Shown here piece after piece: positions 1 to 11,653 of a stretch of 64,000 nucleotides of DNA (positions are counted from its first letter, which is position 1; the number at the start of each line of letters is the position of its first letter). The translations under genes were made by a program, and so were the position numbers. The stretch is from Glandiceps talaboti (taxonomy: Eukaryota; Hemichordata; Enteropneusta; Spengelidae): assembly GCF_964340395.1 (NCBI RefSeq), contig NC_135560.1:23349175-23413174 (forward strand), read 5' to 3'. The notes beneath the pieces are model-generated. The model ran no database searches. It saw only the letters and a list, made by a program, of their open reading frames with translations, and was not told the origin of the DNA.

Positions 1-715
1 TATATCTATCTATGTAGGATATTTGCACACATGATCACATCCCATGTATATCTATCTATGTAGGATATTTGTACACTCCAATGTATATCTATCTATGTAG
101 GATATTTGCACACATGATTACACCCCATGTATATCTATCTATGTAGGATATTTGTACACTCCAATGTATATCTATCTATGTAGGATATTTGCACACATGA
201 TTACACCCCATGTATATCTATCTATGTAGGATATTTGTACACTCCAATGTATATCTATCTATGTAGGATATTTGCACACATGATCACATCCCATGTATAT
301 CTATCTATGTAGGATATTTGCACACTATAATGTATTTCTATCTATGTAGGATATTTGCACACATGATTACACCCCCATGTATTTCTATCTATGTATGATA
401 TTTGCACACATGATTATACCCCCCATGTGTTCCTATCTATGTAGGATATTTGCACACATGATTACACCCACATGTATTTCTATCTATGTAGGATATTTGC
501 ACACATGATTATACCCCCATGTATTTCTATCTATGTAGGATATTTGCACACATGATTACACCCCCATGTATATCTATCTATGTAGGATATTTGCACACAT
601 GATTACACCCCCATGTATATCTATCTATATAGGATATTTGCACACTCCAATGTATTTCTATCTATGTAGGATATTTGCACACATGATTATACCCCCATGT
701 ATATCTGTAGGATAC
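1..715. repeat. Composite minisatellite in a protease intron
   Basis: Units of about 46 and 37 bp alternate. They share a core TATCTATCTATGTAGGATAT followed by TTGCACACATGATTACACCCC or TTGTACACTCC. More than 14 copies are visible and the array runs off the left edge. It lies upstream of the splice acceptor of the protease exon at 803, so it is probably intronic. Reading frames that run through it are repeat artefacts. Confidence 0.85.
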
Positions 716-802
716 TTGCACACACATCCCATGCATTTATATGTGCAATCTTCCTTCCAAAAGTCTTCCCTCAATAAAATTAAATCCTTTTTCACTTTCC
801 AG

Positions 803-973
803 GGTGACAGTGGTGGTCCCTTAATGTGTCTGAACGACGATGGTGGATATGACATATTTGGTCTTGTCAGTTGGGGTCCACAGGTGTGTGCTACGGAAAA
901 CAAACCAGGTGTATACACGCGTGTTCCCAACTATTATTCATGGATTAACACAGTCATTGCAGAGAATCCATAA
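803..973 (+). CDS. Trypsin-like serine protease (family S1), terminal exon
   Basis: This exon codes for the last 56 residues of a chymotrypsin-fold protease. It opens directly with GDSGGP, the motif that carries the catalytic serine. It continues with the specificity-pocket strand (VSWG, then a cysteine where family members form the 191-220 disulfide) and the C-terminal PGVYTRV plus helix (SWINTVI), ending in TAA. The exon starts after a pyrimidine-rich tract and AG at 801-802, in phase 0, a common intron position in this family. The His and Asp catalytic residues must lie in exons left of the window. Similar exons occur in trypsins, kallikrein-like enzymes and mosaic proteases, so the exact subfamily and substrate are unknown. 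The product is probably secreted, but no signal peptide is in view. Confidence 0.9.
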   Translation, partial: GDSGGPLMCLNDDGGYDIFGLVSWGPQVCATENKPGVYTRVPNYYSWINTVIAENP

Positions 974-1022
974 ATGTCACATCATGTTTGCATTTGTGAA
1001 TATTACTCTTCAGAGAATGGTC

Positions 1023-1036
1023 AATAAATGAATAAA
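1023..1036 (+). terminator. Poly(A) signals of the serine protease gene
   Basis: Two AATAAA hexamers (1023-1028 and 1031-1036) lie 50 to 63 bases after the protease stop codon, a normal distance for a short 3' UTR. The gene therefore probably ends near 1050-1060. Confidence 0.7.
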
Positions 1037-1059
1037 AATAAGAATGTGTACAATCAAGG

Positions 1060-2628
1060 TTTCTTGTAATGTATAGGCAATTTGGAAGAGTCCCGACCTG
1101 GTTCGTATTACGATAATTGACAGTCGCTCTTTCAAATACACTTTAGATAAAATGTTGAGACCTCGAATGGTATTACAGTTAAACTCATGCCACTTGAACA
1201 GAACACGTCGTCTGTTTCAACAAAAATGTTACTAACTTTCCTAGAACTGCTTACATTTAAAGATGATAGCATTTTCTACAAAGAAAATGTAGCTAGATCT
1301 ACCTAGGTTAGTAAGTTGAGTTGTGGTGATGAAAAGTAACAATATTACTATAGTTGTTGTTACTACCAAACCAGAGTGACTGTGGAGTTTCAATGTAACA
1401 GCATTTACACTTCACACAGTGGTACACTTTGTTCCACAAATCAACAGAAAGGTAAATGTTCTGTACATGTCATAGTTAAGGTGTGTTAAGTCCGGCGGAC
1501 GTGCAAATTAACATGTATCTGGATTTATTCGAGTACACAGCCAATCGAACCATTTGGGTCTACGTGTACGACGTGTGAAAATAACAGCCGCACCAAGTTT
1601 TGATAAATAGTTTGTCAATAATGATAAATCGATGTGAGAACACAATACTTATCGTCCAGAGGTTGGATATAGGTTATCTTATTTGAGTATTTGTTGATGT
1701 CAGAGCGAAGGTGATGGACTCCAGGGTTGATAAAATGCAGTACAATTCAGATTAATTATTCACAAATTATACAAAGTAATGTAATGATAAGATAAAAGTT
1801 ATACTAAATTTCAAAATTGGTGAATATTCCAAACGAATTCTGATATTGCAGGTTTGACAAACGTTATTGTTAGCGATTTATTCCACAATTGTACATGTAC
1901 AAAACGTCTCGGGATATTTTACAAAGCTGTTAAGGTCCTAATAATCATGTCTTACAAAAGAACATTTAAATGAAAAAAAATTAAATACACTTGACAGAGT
2001 GAACCATTCCCTTTTGTTATACACAGCTTTCAAACCAGTCTATCGAGTGAATATCAGTTACTCGTCGCCTCTCCTGCCATCTTCCTGACTTCACTCAATA
2101 GAAAGAATCTCAGTCAAACAACTGTTTTATTGGTTCTCTGAGCTTTTTCCGATTTGTGCGAAAAACTGTCACATAGGTGGAAAATGTATCTTTTAGCCAC
2201 AGACACAACTCCCACCTAAAACGATATCCGGATGATTCAGTGATCATGACGTCATTCTTTACGTTAATATATTATGTTAACAGACAAAGTTTACAAGTTC
2301 TAAAACCGAGATCGAGGCTTACGAAAGCTGCTAGCTGCCTGGCTCAATGTTGTAAGCGATTCTTTGTATATAAAACCAAACCAAACTTAATGCAAAGAAG
2401 ACTGCAACGTTCTGAATCACACGCTGCTAAAACTTTGCCAATAATTGAACTATTATCAAACTATAATTGTCATGTGAGAATTGTGTTAACTGATTTCTAC
2501 TATTCACCGATATAAGTGTTGTAGACATAGAATGGCTATCGTATTCACATGGAAATAACATCTGGTAGTTTACAAAGATTGATAGATACTGTTAACAAGG
2601 TTACCTGTCAATGAAATAATGATGTATA
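1060..2628. other. Intergenic, no gene seen
   Basis: No convincing coding exon, RNA gene or repeat array. A 112-codon open frame at 2177-2515 begins with GTG, has no recognisable domain and is treated as chance. Confidence 0.6.
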
Positions 2629-2797
2629 ATACATACATACATACATACATACATACATACATACATACATACATACATACATACATACATACATACATAC
2701 ATACATACATACATACACACATACACACACATATACATACATACATACATACATACATACATACATACATACATACATACATACATACATGTACATA
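2629..2797. repeat. (CATA)n microsatellite
   Basis: About 40 tetranucleotide units with a CACA-interrupted segment near 2716-2730. Open frames on both strands here are only the repeat read as Met-Tyr-Val-Cys or Ile-His-Thr-Tyr. Confidence 0.95.
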
Positions 2798-3529
2798 CAT
2801 ATATATTCCAGTTTCAGTGACAGACACGCCTTACTTCTTCGAAGTAAGCCGCCCTGGTCGTTGAGTGCGTCCCATTGTTTTCGAGAGCCAGGCAACTTTA
2901 AAGTGCATACAGTTGGCCACTATACATTTAGCATATAACACACATGAATCTAGGGTAAAACGTTTGGCTTGGCTTTGCTGGAAAGAGTATGATATGTAAA
3001 AGGAGTCCACTATTGAAATGTTGTTTGAATAGCAAACTCTCCCCCTCCCCTATTGTCACTGAGACAGTAACTTAATAAAGCTTATACATTGGAGAGATCG
3101 TGGATAGACACTAGGAACTCGAAAATACTGTGAACATAAATAAATAATGAAATATAATAGTAATACTAGTAGTATAAACCAGTTCCTTGAGATACAGTAA
3201 ATTGTTCATGTGATTAATAACAGACAGCAAGCCAATATAGTTATAACTTTTGAAAGTTTTCGGGGGAGGGGGAGATGGATCATTGCGACTTTAAAGTAGT
3301 TTCGATTAGGTTCGTTTTCAAAGTTAACGTCGCCATGATAAAGGAGGAATCGAAAAAACCTTACAAAATTAGAGATATGCGAAGTGGCACGTTTACATCA
3401 AGAGTAAATTGCTTACGTCACGATAGTACGTGCTAGATCAAGTGATCTTCGCCTAGCGCCTACCAAGGCTTACAATACATTGCATGACAGGCACCGTTTA
3501 TAGACATTTAGGCTATAAGGTCCGGCATG

Positions 3530-4325
3530 AAATTAGGGAGACTTCAGTAATTACAAGAAGGAGGGCCTGGGGAAACCAAACGTGTAAAATGTGACCCTCC
3601 CATTCTGTTAGTGACCCTCCCTCAATTTCACTTCTCTAAAACATTACCCCCAGCACCCCCTTTCAAACATTCAAAAAGATTGGTTTAAATACTGTCAGAC
3701 GTAAAACAGGGACACAAGACCCTGCATCAGTGACCACCACATCGATAATTTTAAAGGCGTTGGTTGTTTCCAACTGCCACTACAGTGAATTTATGTGAAG
3801 GCAGTACCTTAATCAATTCCGTGTTTGTATCTAATTACCATAGCTGAAGGTCATACTCTCAAAGACTAGATGGACTCACTAGCAACATTGTCGGGACTGG
3901 GATCAACATCACCATTCTGCCAAATTATCAACGATATCTGTTCACCCTTTACTCTTGTGAGACGCATCTCCACAACATTAACCCTGATATCTCACCGAAC
4001 TGTTTCCATTTTAATCCTCTGAAACCCTTTCCTCTCCTCACATCAGAACTGACCATTTACTCACTGTGTGGTTGTCAGCAGAGATTTGATTGATATGGTC
4101 TGCTATTACGGTACCTAACCCTAAACTCCCAACCCAATGTGGTAGCAATGGGATGTAGAACTGGCGGCGGCGGTGGATGCTAAAATCACAAAATAATACA
4201 AAGTTAGACAGCAAATCAATGCGTCAAAGTAAAACATGACCCTCCCTTTATCCCATTTTCTAAGATATGACCCGAGAATCGATTTGTTAAAAGTGACACA
4301 TCCCCTAATTCTCCTGCACCTTATA
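3530..4325. mobile_element. Decayed inverted-repeat element (fragments)
   Basis: The left part (3530-3680) matches the left end of the MITE at 13522-13815 (GGGAG.CTTCAGTAATTACA and a run of GTGACCCTCCC). The right part (4220-4325) matches that element's right half (AAAATATGACCCTCCC-like, then a CCTAATTCTCCTGC tail). The middle is different, so this may be one interrupted copy or two fragments. No coding capacity is seen. Confidence 0.4.
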
Positions 4326-4840
4326 TATACCACTGGCATCTCACTACATATAACGACATCATCAGTGTACTCCGGTAACTAAAGTAAGTAATCATTAATT
4401 GCCCGACTCCCTTACCGAATAAATTACATATTATTCATTCATAAATCCGAGTATTGGAACGATGAATTTGTGGTGAATTACCCATAGGTAACACACTGTC
4501 ACGTGATGTAATGAGTAAGAAATATGTAACTCATGATAATTCAGTGACTGGTGTAAAAGTTCAATACATTTGTAAAACTTCAAATAATTTTATAAGATTT
4601 ATTTTTCATCACATATTTGTCGTCCTCTTCGCGTTCCCCAATATGGTAATGCGAAACAATTTAAGTGACACTGTGAGATTTATAAGTTATGATATGAAAA
4701 CTCTCTGTTGGCTGACCTGTGTTACTTCAACTCTGTATTTCTTGGGGCATAAATTACCGTTCAAAAGAAACGGTAAACATTCATTCTGGCGATTTTTCTA
4801 AATCGACGCCCTCTACGGCATGTTTAGAAAGAATCATAGC

Positions 4841-5059
4841 GGTTGTCGGTGGTCGAGTGGCTCTTGCAAACCACTGCGGTCGGAGTTCGAACCCCCATTC
4901 AGGGTTCGATTAAATTTACAGGTTCAGGTACAGGTTGACAACGCAGGTTTTCCCCGGGTACTCCAGTTTCCTCCTGCATTGACACTGAACCCATGAGGGA
5001 TGGCCCTCACTGGACTTCTCGGGAGAAAAGTGTTTAAATGCTTAAAGAACTATCCAGTC
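4841..5059 (+). mobile_element. tRNA-derived SINE, copy 1
   Basis: The 5' head looks like a tRNA with an A-box-like TGGTCGAGTGG and a B box GGAGTTCGAAC. A conserved body follows (TTTTCCCCGGGTACTCC, TTTCCTCCTGCAT, GGATGGCCCTCACTGGACTT) and ends AAAGAACTATCCAGT. The same head and body occur on the minus strand at 13990-14237, so this is a dispersed family. The body resembles the conserved central domain of widespread animal SINE superfamilies, but I cannot assign it to one. It is not a functional tRNA: the acceptor stem does not pair. Confidence 0.75.
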
Positions 5060-5276
5060 ACTGATTGTAAGATGGCAACTACTACAATGCACGAGAGCGT
5101 ATGTGAGCGAAAATTATCGTTTATTATTGAAATTCGGGAAATGTAATACAACACATGGTTCAAAGTTTCCTCGTGACTTTTAATTGACATTTCTAAGTCA
5201 TTCAGATTGTTAAAGTATCATTATCAAATGAAAGTATCACCAGTATGTAGTCATACATTTTTTTTTAAAATTCTAA

Positions 5277-5301
5277 CCGACCGACCGACCGACCGACCGA
5301 T
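5277..5301. repeat. (ACCG)n microsatellite
   Basis: About six ACCG units directly follow an A/T-rich stretch. Confidence 0.8.
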
Positions 5302-5349
5302 CTATCATTTTTGAGGTGTTACGATGAGAATCATAGAAAGTACCGGCGC

Positions 5350-5460
5350 CCAAAGATGGTTCTGTCTTTCTGTCTGTCACACGATATCACGACACTTAGT
5401 CCAAAGATGGTTCTATCTTTCTGTCTGTCACACGATATCACGTCAGTTAGTCCAAAGCTT
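5350..5460. repeat. 51-bp tandem duplication
   Basis: Two copies of a 51-bp unit beginning CCAAAGATGGTTCT and ending near ACTTAGT or AGTTAGT, starting at 5350 and 5401, with the start of a third. Confidence 0.85.
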
Positions 5461-6408
5461 TGTCGTATTCACTATCACAGACTGTCGTTTGTATGTACTT
5501 TTTATATGTATTACGTGTAACGTTGATAGAGGCCAAAGAGTATTGCCTTGCAGGTCTTATAGCTATTACATGTAAAGTATCTGGACTACTAAGGGACCAG
5601 TACTAGTCACTTTCTTCGGCCTAGAAGGCCAGTGATTTGATGGGGTTGGGGGTTAGCCTGTTGTTTTTTTAAATTGGCAGTTGGAGGGTGGGTGGTTTCA
5701 TCCTAATTTTGGATGGGGATCATTGTGTTGAAATCACGATCGCCGTTGAGGGCGCAGATAATTAGGAGCAGACCCAAAAATCAATTTGTTTTGATTTATC
5801 GTGTATATAGCTACAAAAGACGTTTATCAACAGGTGATCACGTGATATAATTCCATTGAAAATGTACACGTAAGTAAGTGTACCTAACAAAACATTTGTT
5901 TTTAAAAACGTTTCAGTTACACCTAATGCAACTTTAATTGGCGTGAAATATTTTCTTTATCATAAATTCAAAGACAGTAATTACAAATTCATGACATTGT
6001 TCGTTATCCTTCAAGCCAAGGCTGGACACGCTTGTACCAATTAGCCGTATAATAAAAATGAAAATAGTAATCAGGTCAAGGAAACAGGTCAGAAAAAAAA
6101 ACTAGATCATAGTACGAAGGCCTACTTAACTGATAGAGTGTGATTAAGTGGTGACTGTGTCAAAAAATATAACTACCAATATTCTGTTCATGACCTCAGC
6201 ATTTAAAGATAAGGTAACATACCGTAAGTTTTCCTTTTATCTCTTCGTATTAAATTGTACAGGTAATCACGATAACCAAATCAATTACTACGACTGTTAG
6301 AAACTTTAAGATTCTTCACAAAGAAAAGAAAGCAAAACCCAGGAAATCATGAACCACCCAAAAGAAATACATTGGTTGTAATTGTTATCTATTTTATTAT
6401 TTATAAAA

Positions 6409-6410
<2 letters not shown>
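5460..6410. other. Intergenic, no gene seen
   Basis: No coding exon or structured repeat is recognised; the DNA is AT-rich and of mixed composition. Confidence 0.55.

Positions 6411-6489
<79 letters not shown>
6411..6489. repeat. (GT)n microsatellite
   Basis: About 39 uninterrupted GT dinucleotides. Confidence 0.95.
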
Positions 6490-6491
<2 letters not shown>

Positions 6492-6879
6492 CATGGAATA
6501 AGACACTGGATTATTGAATCACCACTCTTCTATAGCTAGCTTGCTATTTAAAGATCTTTAAACTGTTAACATGACATGGCATGTAAGGTTATGTGCAATG
6601 TGTCACATAGTAGTACATAGTTGTGTGCATATGCCTTACTACATACAGTGCGATAACAACGGTTGACATAACTAAGTTAATTTACTGTCAAATATGATTA
6701 GCTGCTCGTGTTTCTGTTATCGTATTGCATAATACCATATAGGGAACATGACGAATAGTTCATTTTGTTCTCGTGATTTTCCGGATTTCTAATATTATTT
6801 TCTTATTTTGTCTATATTTCAAATATTTTTTTTTAAATATTGCCATCATAACTATTGTTTCCTCTCACTGTTTTTTCCG

Positions 6880-6903
6880 TAGACCCTACACGTGTAGGGT
6901 CTA
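6880..6903. repeat. Perfect 24-bp palindrome of the TAGACCCT hairpin family
   Basis: The half-site TAGACCCTACAC is followed by its exact reverse complement. Related hairpins occur at 14954-14992 and 18320-18351, and half copies form the array at 27570-27718. It lies about 320 bp upstream of the putative first exon of the BTB-Kelch gene. Confidence 0.8.
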
Positions 6904-7225
6904 TGATCTGAGCTCATAGCGAGTCCAACTGATCTGCATATGAATGAAAAACAACCTCCAATATAGGTTGCGTAAACTTTGACATTTAGTTTACAAATCA
7001 CTTGGATTTGGATAGACTATCTCCAACGCAGTAAGTATTCAACACTATCACCACTCAAATAGCAGTAACCACTTTACTAGTGACGACTTTAAAGGCTTGG
7101 TCGCAGCTGAAGATAGTTTTCAACCAAGTTTTTCCAACTTTCTTCGTTTTTTTATCAGCCGTAGTGAGGTATACTCCGTTTGACGTACCTCGACCTACTA
7201 TATGTCAGTTGTGACATTTCGAGAG

Positions 7226-7594
7226 GTGAGTAGCCCTAAAGTAAGACTATGTGTGTCATCGCCTATGTGCCGGGAAACGATTGAGAGCTGTGTTGTTCTG
7301 TTGTCGTTTCTGCAGTACCAAAGTCTCGTCAGTCTTTACCGTAAAGTTTACTCACATTATTGTCATATTATACTACTAATGAATGGAAGATTCTACTTCG
7401 ACATCGTGATGTGCGAGTCTCGGGTGCGAGTTCCCTTCCCTTGTTTCCCTTTTCGTTTCGGTAGTCATTTCTGGTAAACAATATTGTTAAGCCGCGTCAT
7501 TCTGGGGTTTTTTTTGGCTATAGCATTATTGGACGTGTGTTACATGTAACATTTCATACTGAAGCTTGTGTTGTTTTTGTTATTTTATATTTAG
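7226..7594 (+). other. Putative 5' UTR intron of the BTB-Kelch gene
   Basis: A strong donor (GAGAG then GTGAGT at 7226) and a pyrimidine-rich acceptor (TTTTATATTTAG ending at 7594) could remove a 369-bp intron. A non-coding first exon would end at 7225 and the second would carry the start codon. This is inferred from splice-site quality only. Confidence 0.35.
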
Positions 7595-7728
7595 ATCCGA
7601 AATCTCGATGGTTAACTATAAAACGTGAGTCGTAAATTAGAACATATTGCCAAGCACGTGGGTCATGTACTTTGTTGGTAGTGCCAGTGATTTATAAGTG
7701 TGTTGACCGGTCCTCAATTCAATCAACG

Positions 7729-9666
7729 ATGGAGATGTTCAAACGAATCAAAACACAGTCGCCAACGACTAACAGTAAGGCAAGCAATACTTTGCCGGTT
7801 GCAGTGACCATCTCGCAACATAACAAGACATCCAATGCGACGACGTCTCCAAATGTATCTCCCCCAATCGATTTGACCACTGTCTCGTCTCTCTCTACAC
7901 GTGAGCCGACCATGAACGTTTCTACAAAGCCCTTAGAAATGCAAACAAGTGGTTGTGCAGACGAGCAAACAGAAGACGTGCTTTCCTTAGAGCAGAGTCT
8001 TCGAAAAGATGACAATGCGGTCGTAAAGCGTGCCAAGATGGCTATTTCTGTCGACTCAGCCGCAATGTCGTCAGATGAAAATATAAAAGTTCATCAACAG
8101 ATGCAGCCAACTCCTCAAATCTCGGAAACTAGTCAGAGTTCATCAGATTTGACCCAGAATATCGATAGTATTGATCCCGTTGAACCCGAGATCAATTCTA
8201 GGGACCCTTCCATTAATCAAATACAAGGACCTCCTGACGTGACTATAAAAGTACAATCTGAGAAATATGAAGTTCACCGGTCTCTTTTGATGGAAAAGTG
8301 TGATTTCTTTCGTGCAATGTTCACGTCAGGAATGCGTGAGACATGGGAGAGAGACGTGGATCTGAAAGAAGTTAGCGTTGCTGCCTTTAATGTTATCCTC
8401 AAGTATCTGTACACGAACAGCATTCCTTTAACGAAAGGTAATTTCACCGAAATTTTGTCAACTGCGATGTATCTTCAAATGAAATTCATGGTAGATGCAG
8501 ACACCTTATATCCGATGCTTAACAAAGACAACTTTATGTTCTTTCTGGAGTTTGCCCAGGCCAATAAGTCTGAGAGTATCATTGACTGTGTACGTCTGTA
8601 TCTCGGTGATAACTATTTAGAGCTAGGAGAATCTGGACACCTTATGGATGTTACGGACAACATTCTCGATGGGGTACTTGACAGAAGATCAGAAGGCAGT
8701 CAAGTCGTTACTGCGATTGTAGATAATATCCGTACAAGAAGCAGCTCGTTTTATTACATGGATTCAGACGGAGGGCCGTGGAAATTTCTGACATCCGTGC
8801 CCATGAGTCTTCGTGGAGGTGGCGTTGCCGTTTTAAATAATTACATCTATGTAACAGGTTCGGGTGCCAGGAGAGCTCAAGACCATGCTTACCGATACAA
8901 CCCTATCATACACGAGTGGAAGGAAATCCCACCACCAATCCAGGAACGGGATCTTATCAGCCTGGTGGCTTTGGATGATTGCGTGTATGCGGTAGGTGTT
9001 GGGGGCATGTGCAACACCAACCCAAACCACTTGTTCAGTATGGAGTACCAGAAATTCAATTCAGTTGAAAGGTATGACCCAATACTCAACACCTGGACTC
9101 CACGTACGTCAATACCCCGTCGCCTGTGTTGGTTAACTGCTACGGCACATGCTGGACTAATCTTCGTTCATGGTAAAGTATACGACGTTCAGTTCGACAT
9201 CAGTTCTTCTGCTGGGTCTAATTTTTACTATAATCCACAAACAGATGAATGGTGCGAGTGGAAGATGGGATCATTCCAATATTCCCTAACCTACACACCA
9301 TTCCAATATAAACTATCCATGAGTTCTGACGTGGATAACTTTTATTTCATCGGCTCTAAAGACAAAATCATTGACGAAATACGAGAGTATGATTTCCGTT
9401 CCGGTCAACAAATTGTCAAGTATTCGTCGGCGACAGCAGGACCGAAAAGAGAAGAAGGTGTATTTCTCACGTGTGAAAAACGAATATATGTGGTCTATAA
9501 TCGCAAAGAAACGGAATACTACGACAACGAGCAACAGAAGTGGGTGTTTTTGCCAGGATCTCAACTCTGCAAGAAGGGGGACAGAGCCTATACACAAAAT
9601 GGTTTCATCTGTCATCTTCCGAAGCGAACTCAGGACATGGCTGCAAAACGCATCAAACCTATGTAG
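7729..9666 (+). CDS. BTB-BACK-Kelch domain protein (KLHL-like), single coding exon
   Basis: A 645-residue open frame with no intron in the coding part. Residues 1 to about 165 are Ser/Thr/Pro/Gln-rich and look disordered. A BTB/POZ domain starts near residue 167 (DVTIKV, then YEVHRSLL, FFRAMFTSGMRE, YLYTNSIPL). A BACK-like helical region covers about 280-345. A C-terminal beta-propeller follows at about 363-612, with kelch-type strands such as YRYNPIIHEWKEIPP and VERYDPILNTWTP; the repeats are divergent and several lack the usual Gly-Gly pair. BTB-Kelch proteins typically dimerise through BTB and act as substrate adaptors for Cullin-3 ubiquitin ligases; that role is inferred here. The ATG at 7729 is the first in frame and has A at -3 and G at +4. 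A 10-codon upstream ORF at 7665-7697 (ATG to TAA) precedes it in another frame and may lower translation. No AATAAA is seen within about 300 bp after the stop. Confidence 0.9.
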   Translation: MEMFKRIKTQSPTTNSKASNTLPVAVTISQHNKTSNATTSPNVSPPIDLTTVSSLSTREPTMNVSTKPLEMQTSGCADEQTEDVLSLEQSLRKDDNAVVKRAKMAISVDSAAMSSDENIKVHQQMQPTPQISETSQSSSDLTQNIDSIDPVEPEINSRDPSINQIQGPPDVTIKVQSEKYEVHRSLLMEKCDFFRAMFTSGMRETWERDVDLKEVSVAAFNVILKYLYTNSIPLTKGNFTEILSTAMYLQMKFMVDADTLYPMLNKDNFMFFLEFAQANKSESIIDCVRLYLGDNYLELGESGHLMDVTDNILDGVLDRRSEGSQVVTAIVDNIRTRSSSFYYMDSDGGPWKFLTSVPMSLRGGGVAVLNNYIYVTGSGARRAQDHAYRYNPIIHEWKEIPPPIQERDLISLVALDDCVYAVGVGGMCNTNPNHLFSMEYQKFNSVERYDPILNTWTPRTSIPRRLCWLTATAHAGLIFVHGKVYDVQFDISSSAGSNFYYNPQTDEWCEWKMGSFQYSLTYTPFQYKLSMSSDVDNFYFIGSKDKIIDEIREYDFRSGQQIVKYSSATAGPKREEGVFLTCEKRIYVVYNRKETEYYDNEQQKWVFLPGSQLCKKGDRAYTQNGFICHLPKRTQDMAAKRIKPM

Positions 9667-10109
9667 ACAAGGGTCCAGGATGGAACGCCCAATCGTCGTA
9701 AAACCACATGTCTCTTTTACGGCACTGTCAAAGATGCATCGCCATTTTTCATTGCATCAGCAGAAAAAAAAAACATTTTCTGGCTTACGAGAATGGGAAC
9801 AACAGTTCTCCTACGTTGGGTCAATACGTTTTTAAACGATCAAGTCACGTAACCATTATTATACCCTCTATTAGGACCGGTCAGTTTCTGCGGCCGGGGG
9901 GGGGGGTCGGTCGGTGGATTTTTCCATCGGGCCGATGAAGTCACTGACCCCCCCCCCCCCCCTATCTGTAAAACCGAAAACAGGCTGACCCCTCCCCCAT
10001 CACTTAATTCTAAAACATAATCCCCCCCCACCATATATCATACTTATATGACAGGTATTTGATCGTGACTCAGAGTGGCCTGCTTGACTAAATACTTTAT
10101 AAAATAGCA
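9667..10109. other. 3' flank of the BTB-Kelch gene with G and C homopolymer tracts
   Basis: It probably holds the 3' UTR. A G run at about 9897-9906 and a C run at about 9948-9962 flank a short segment containing TCGGTCGG and its near complement, so the stretch could fold back. 9980-10040 resembles the GACCCTCCC-rich interior of the MITE at 13522. Confidence 0.5.
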
Positions 10110-10960
10110 TCATACTAAGTTAGCGACTACACAGGGTAAATATATTGAAAAAAATAATTTAATAGGATCTTGACTGTAAAAAGTAGGGGGAAAGTTTGAG
10201 ATGAGAATATGTAGACATCTCATGGGTCCCAAGAGGTCTCTCCCTAGAGCTCTGGAGGTTTTCTGAGACTTAAAGCCAATTTTAGGGTATTCAGACCCTT
10301 TCACACAATAATTTCCAAGCTTTACAAGACAGCACCAACATGTAGTTAGCAACTACATAGGGTTAAATTTTTCTTTGATACTTAAATAGCATGCATCTTG
10401 ACTGTAAAAAGTAGGGAAATATGTACACCCATCATGGGAGGAGGGTTCTAGGGGGTCTCCCCTATAAATCCTGGAGATTTTTTACGCTTAAGCCAATTTT
10501 AGGCTATTCAGACCCTTTCAGACAGCACCGACATGTAAAAAGCAACTGCACAGGGTTGAAATATTAAAAGAAAAGTTTAATAGCATCTTCACAGTAAGAA
10601 GTAGGGGGAAGAGCTTTAGACTAGGATACTAGTATGTCCACATCTTGTGGGGGGGATCCTAGGGGGTCTACCCCTTAGACTCTCTGGAGGGTTTTACCCT
10701 TAAAGCCAACTTTAAAGCTATTCAGAGCCTCCCAGGCAATAACGTCAAAACAGCACCATCAAGTATCAGAAATTAAATTATTCTTTACACATAGGTTTGA
10801 AATATGTTCTTTAAATAGTAAAGGTCAGCACATCTGATGGTTGTATCATTGACGGGGGAGAGTTGGAGAGTTTCTTCACTTTAAGGCATGTTTTAGATTA
10901 TCCTGGCAATAATTTCACATCTTTAACAGACAGTACATCTAAAATTAGCAATTAATGTTC
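10110..10960. repeat. Degenerate tandem repeat, about 220-bp period
   Basis: Four diverged copies share landmarks in the same order: AGCAACTACA.AGGG, ATCTTGACTGTAAAAAGTAG, CATGGG, a GGTCTCCCC-like block, CTCTGGAGGTTTT, AAGCCAATTTTAGG, ATTCAGACCCTTT and GACAGCACC. Identity falls with distance from the BTB-Kelch gene. It is an old satellite or the interior of a decayed element; no intact reading frame is shared between copies. Confidence 0.7.
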
Positions 10961-11391
10961 AAGAAAAGTTTAATACCATTATGACAGTAAAAATTGATGC
11001 ATGTATCAATTACCCAACGATACAAACTGGTGTATACTTTTTCATCCACATAGCAAGTTCATATGAGTAAGAACATGTAGAACTTCACATTTACCTTGAT
11101 ACGACCATGGCAAACTCAAATTTTTTATAGGATGGAAACCATTGTGTAAGTCACATACTTAGAATTGGATATTAAGCAAAACGTAACCCACTACAATCGT
11201 GATCCTACAAGTCAGTATACTGTCAGTCGTTGAACCAAATCTGTACTGTTACTAAGAAGCGAATACGTGAGAGACAGCAAATCTTACATGACAATTACAG
11301 TTTTGTGTAGTATAGAATTTGTGGATCAACCACTAACAATACTCAAGTAACAGCGAGAATTTTCATATTATAACGCACGTAAGCTTATACA

Positions 11392-11393
<2 letters not shown>
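10961..11393. other. Intergenic, no gene seen
   Basis: AT-rich sequence with no recognised exon or element. Confidence 0.5.

Positions 11394-11653
<260 letters not shown>

Noticed and set aside
566-802. Upstream extension of the protease reading frame
   Set aside because: It runs through the minisatellite and a pyrimidine tract ending in CAG; protein homology begins exactly at GDSGGP after that acceptor.
2177-2515. 112-codon open frame
   Set aside because: Starts at GTG, has no domain, no splice or promoter context, and no support beyond being open.
4511-4801. 96-codon ATG open frame
   Set aside because: AT-rich hydrophobic composition without recognisable family, next to a SINE; chance cannot be excluded.
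4841-4915. tRNA gene
   Set aside because: A and B boxes are present but no acceptor stem or anticodon arm pairs properly, and the downstream body is shared with a second copy, so it is a SINE head.
7672-7728. Longer N-terminus of the BTB-Kelch protein
   Set aside because: The extension would need a TTG start; the first in-frame ATG is 7729 with a good context.
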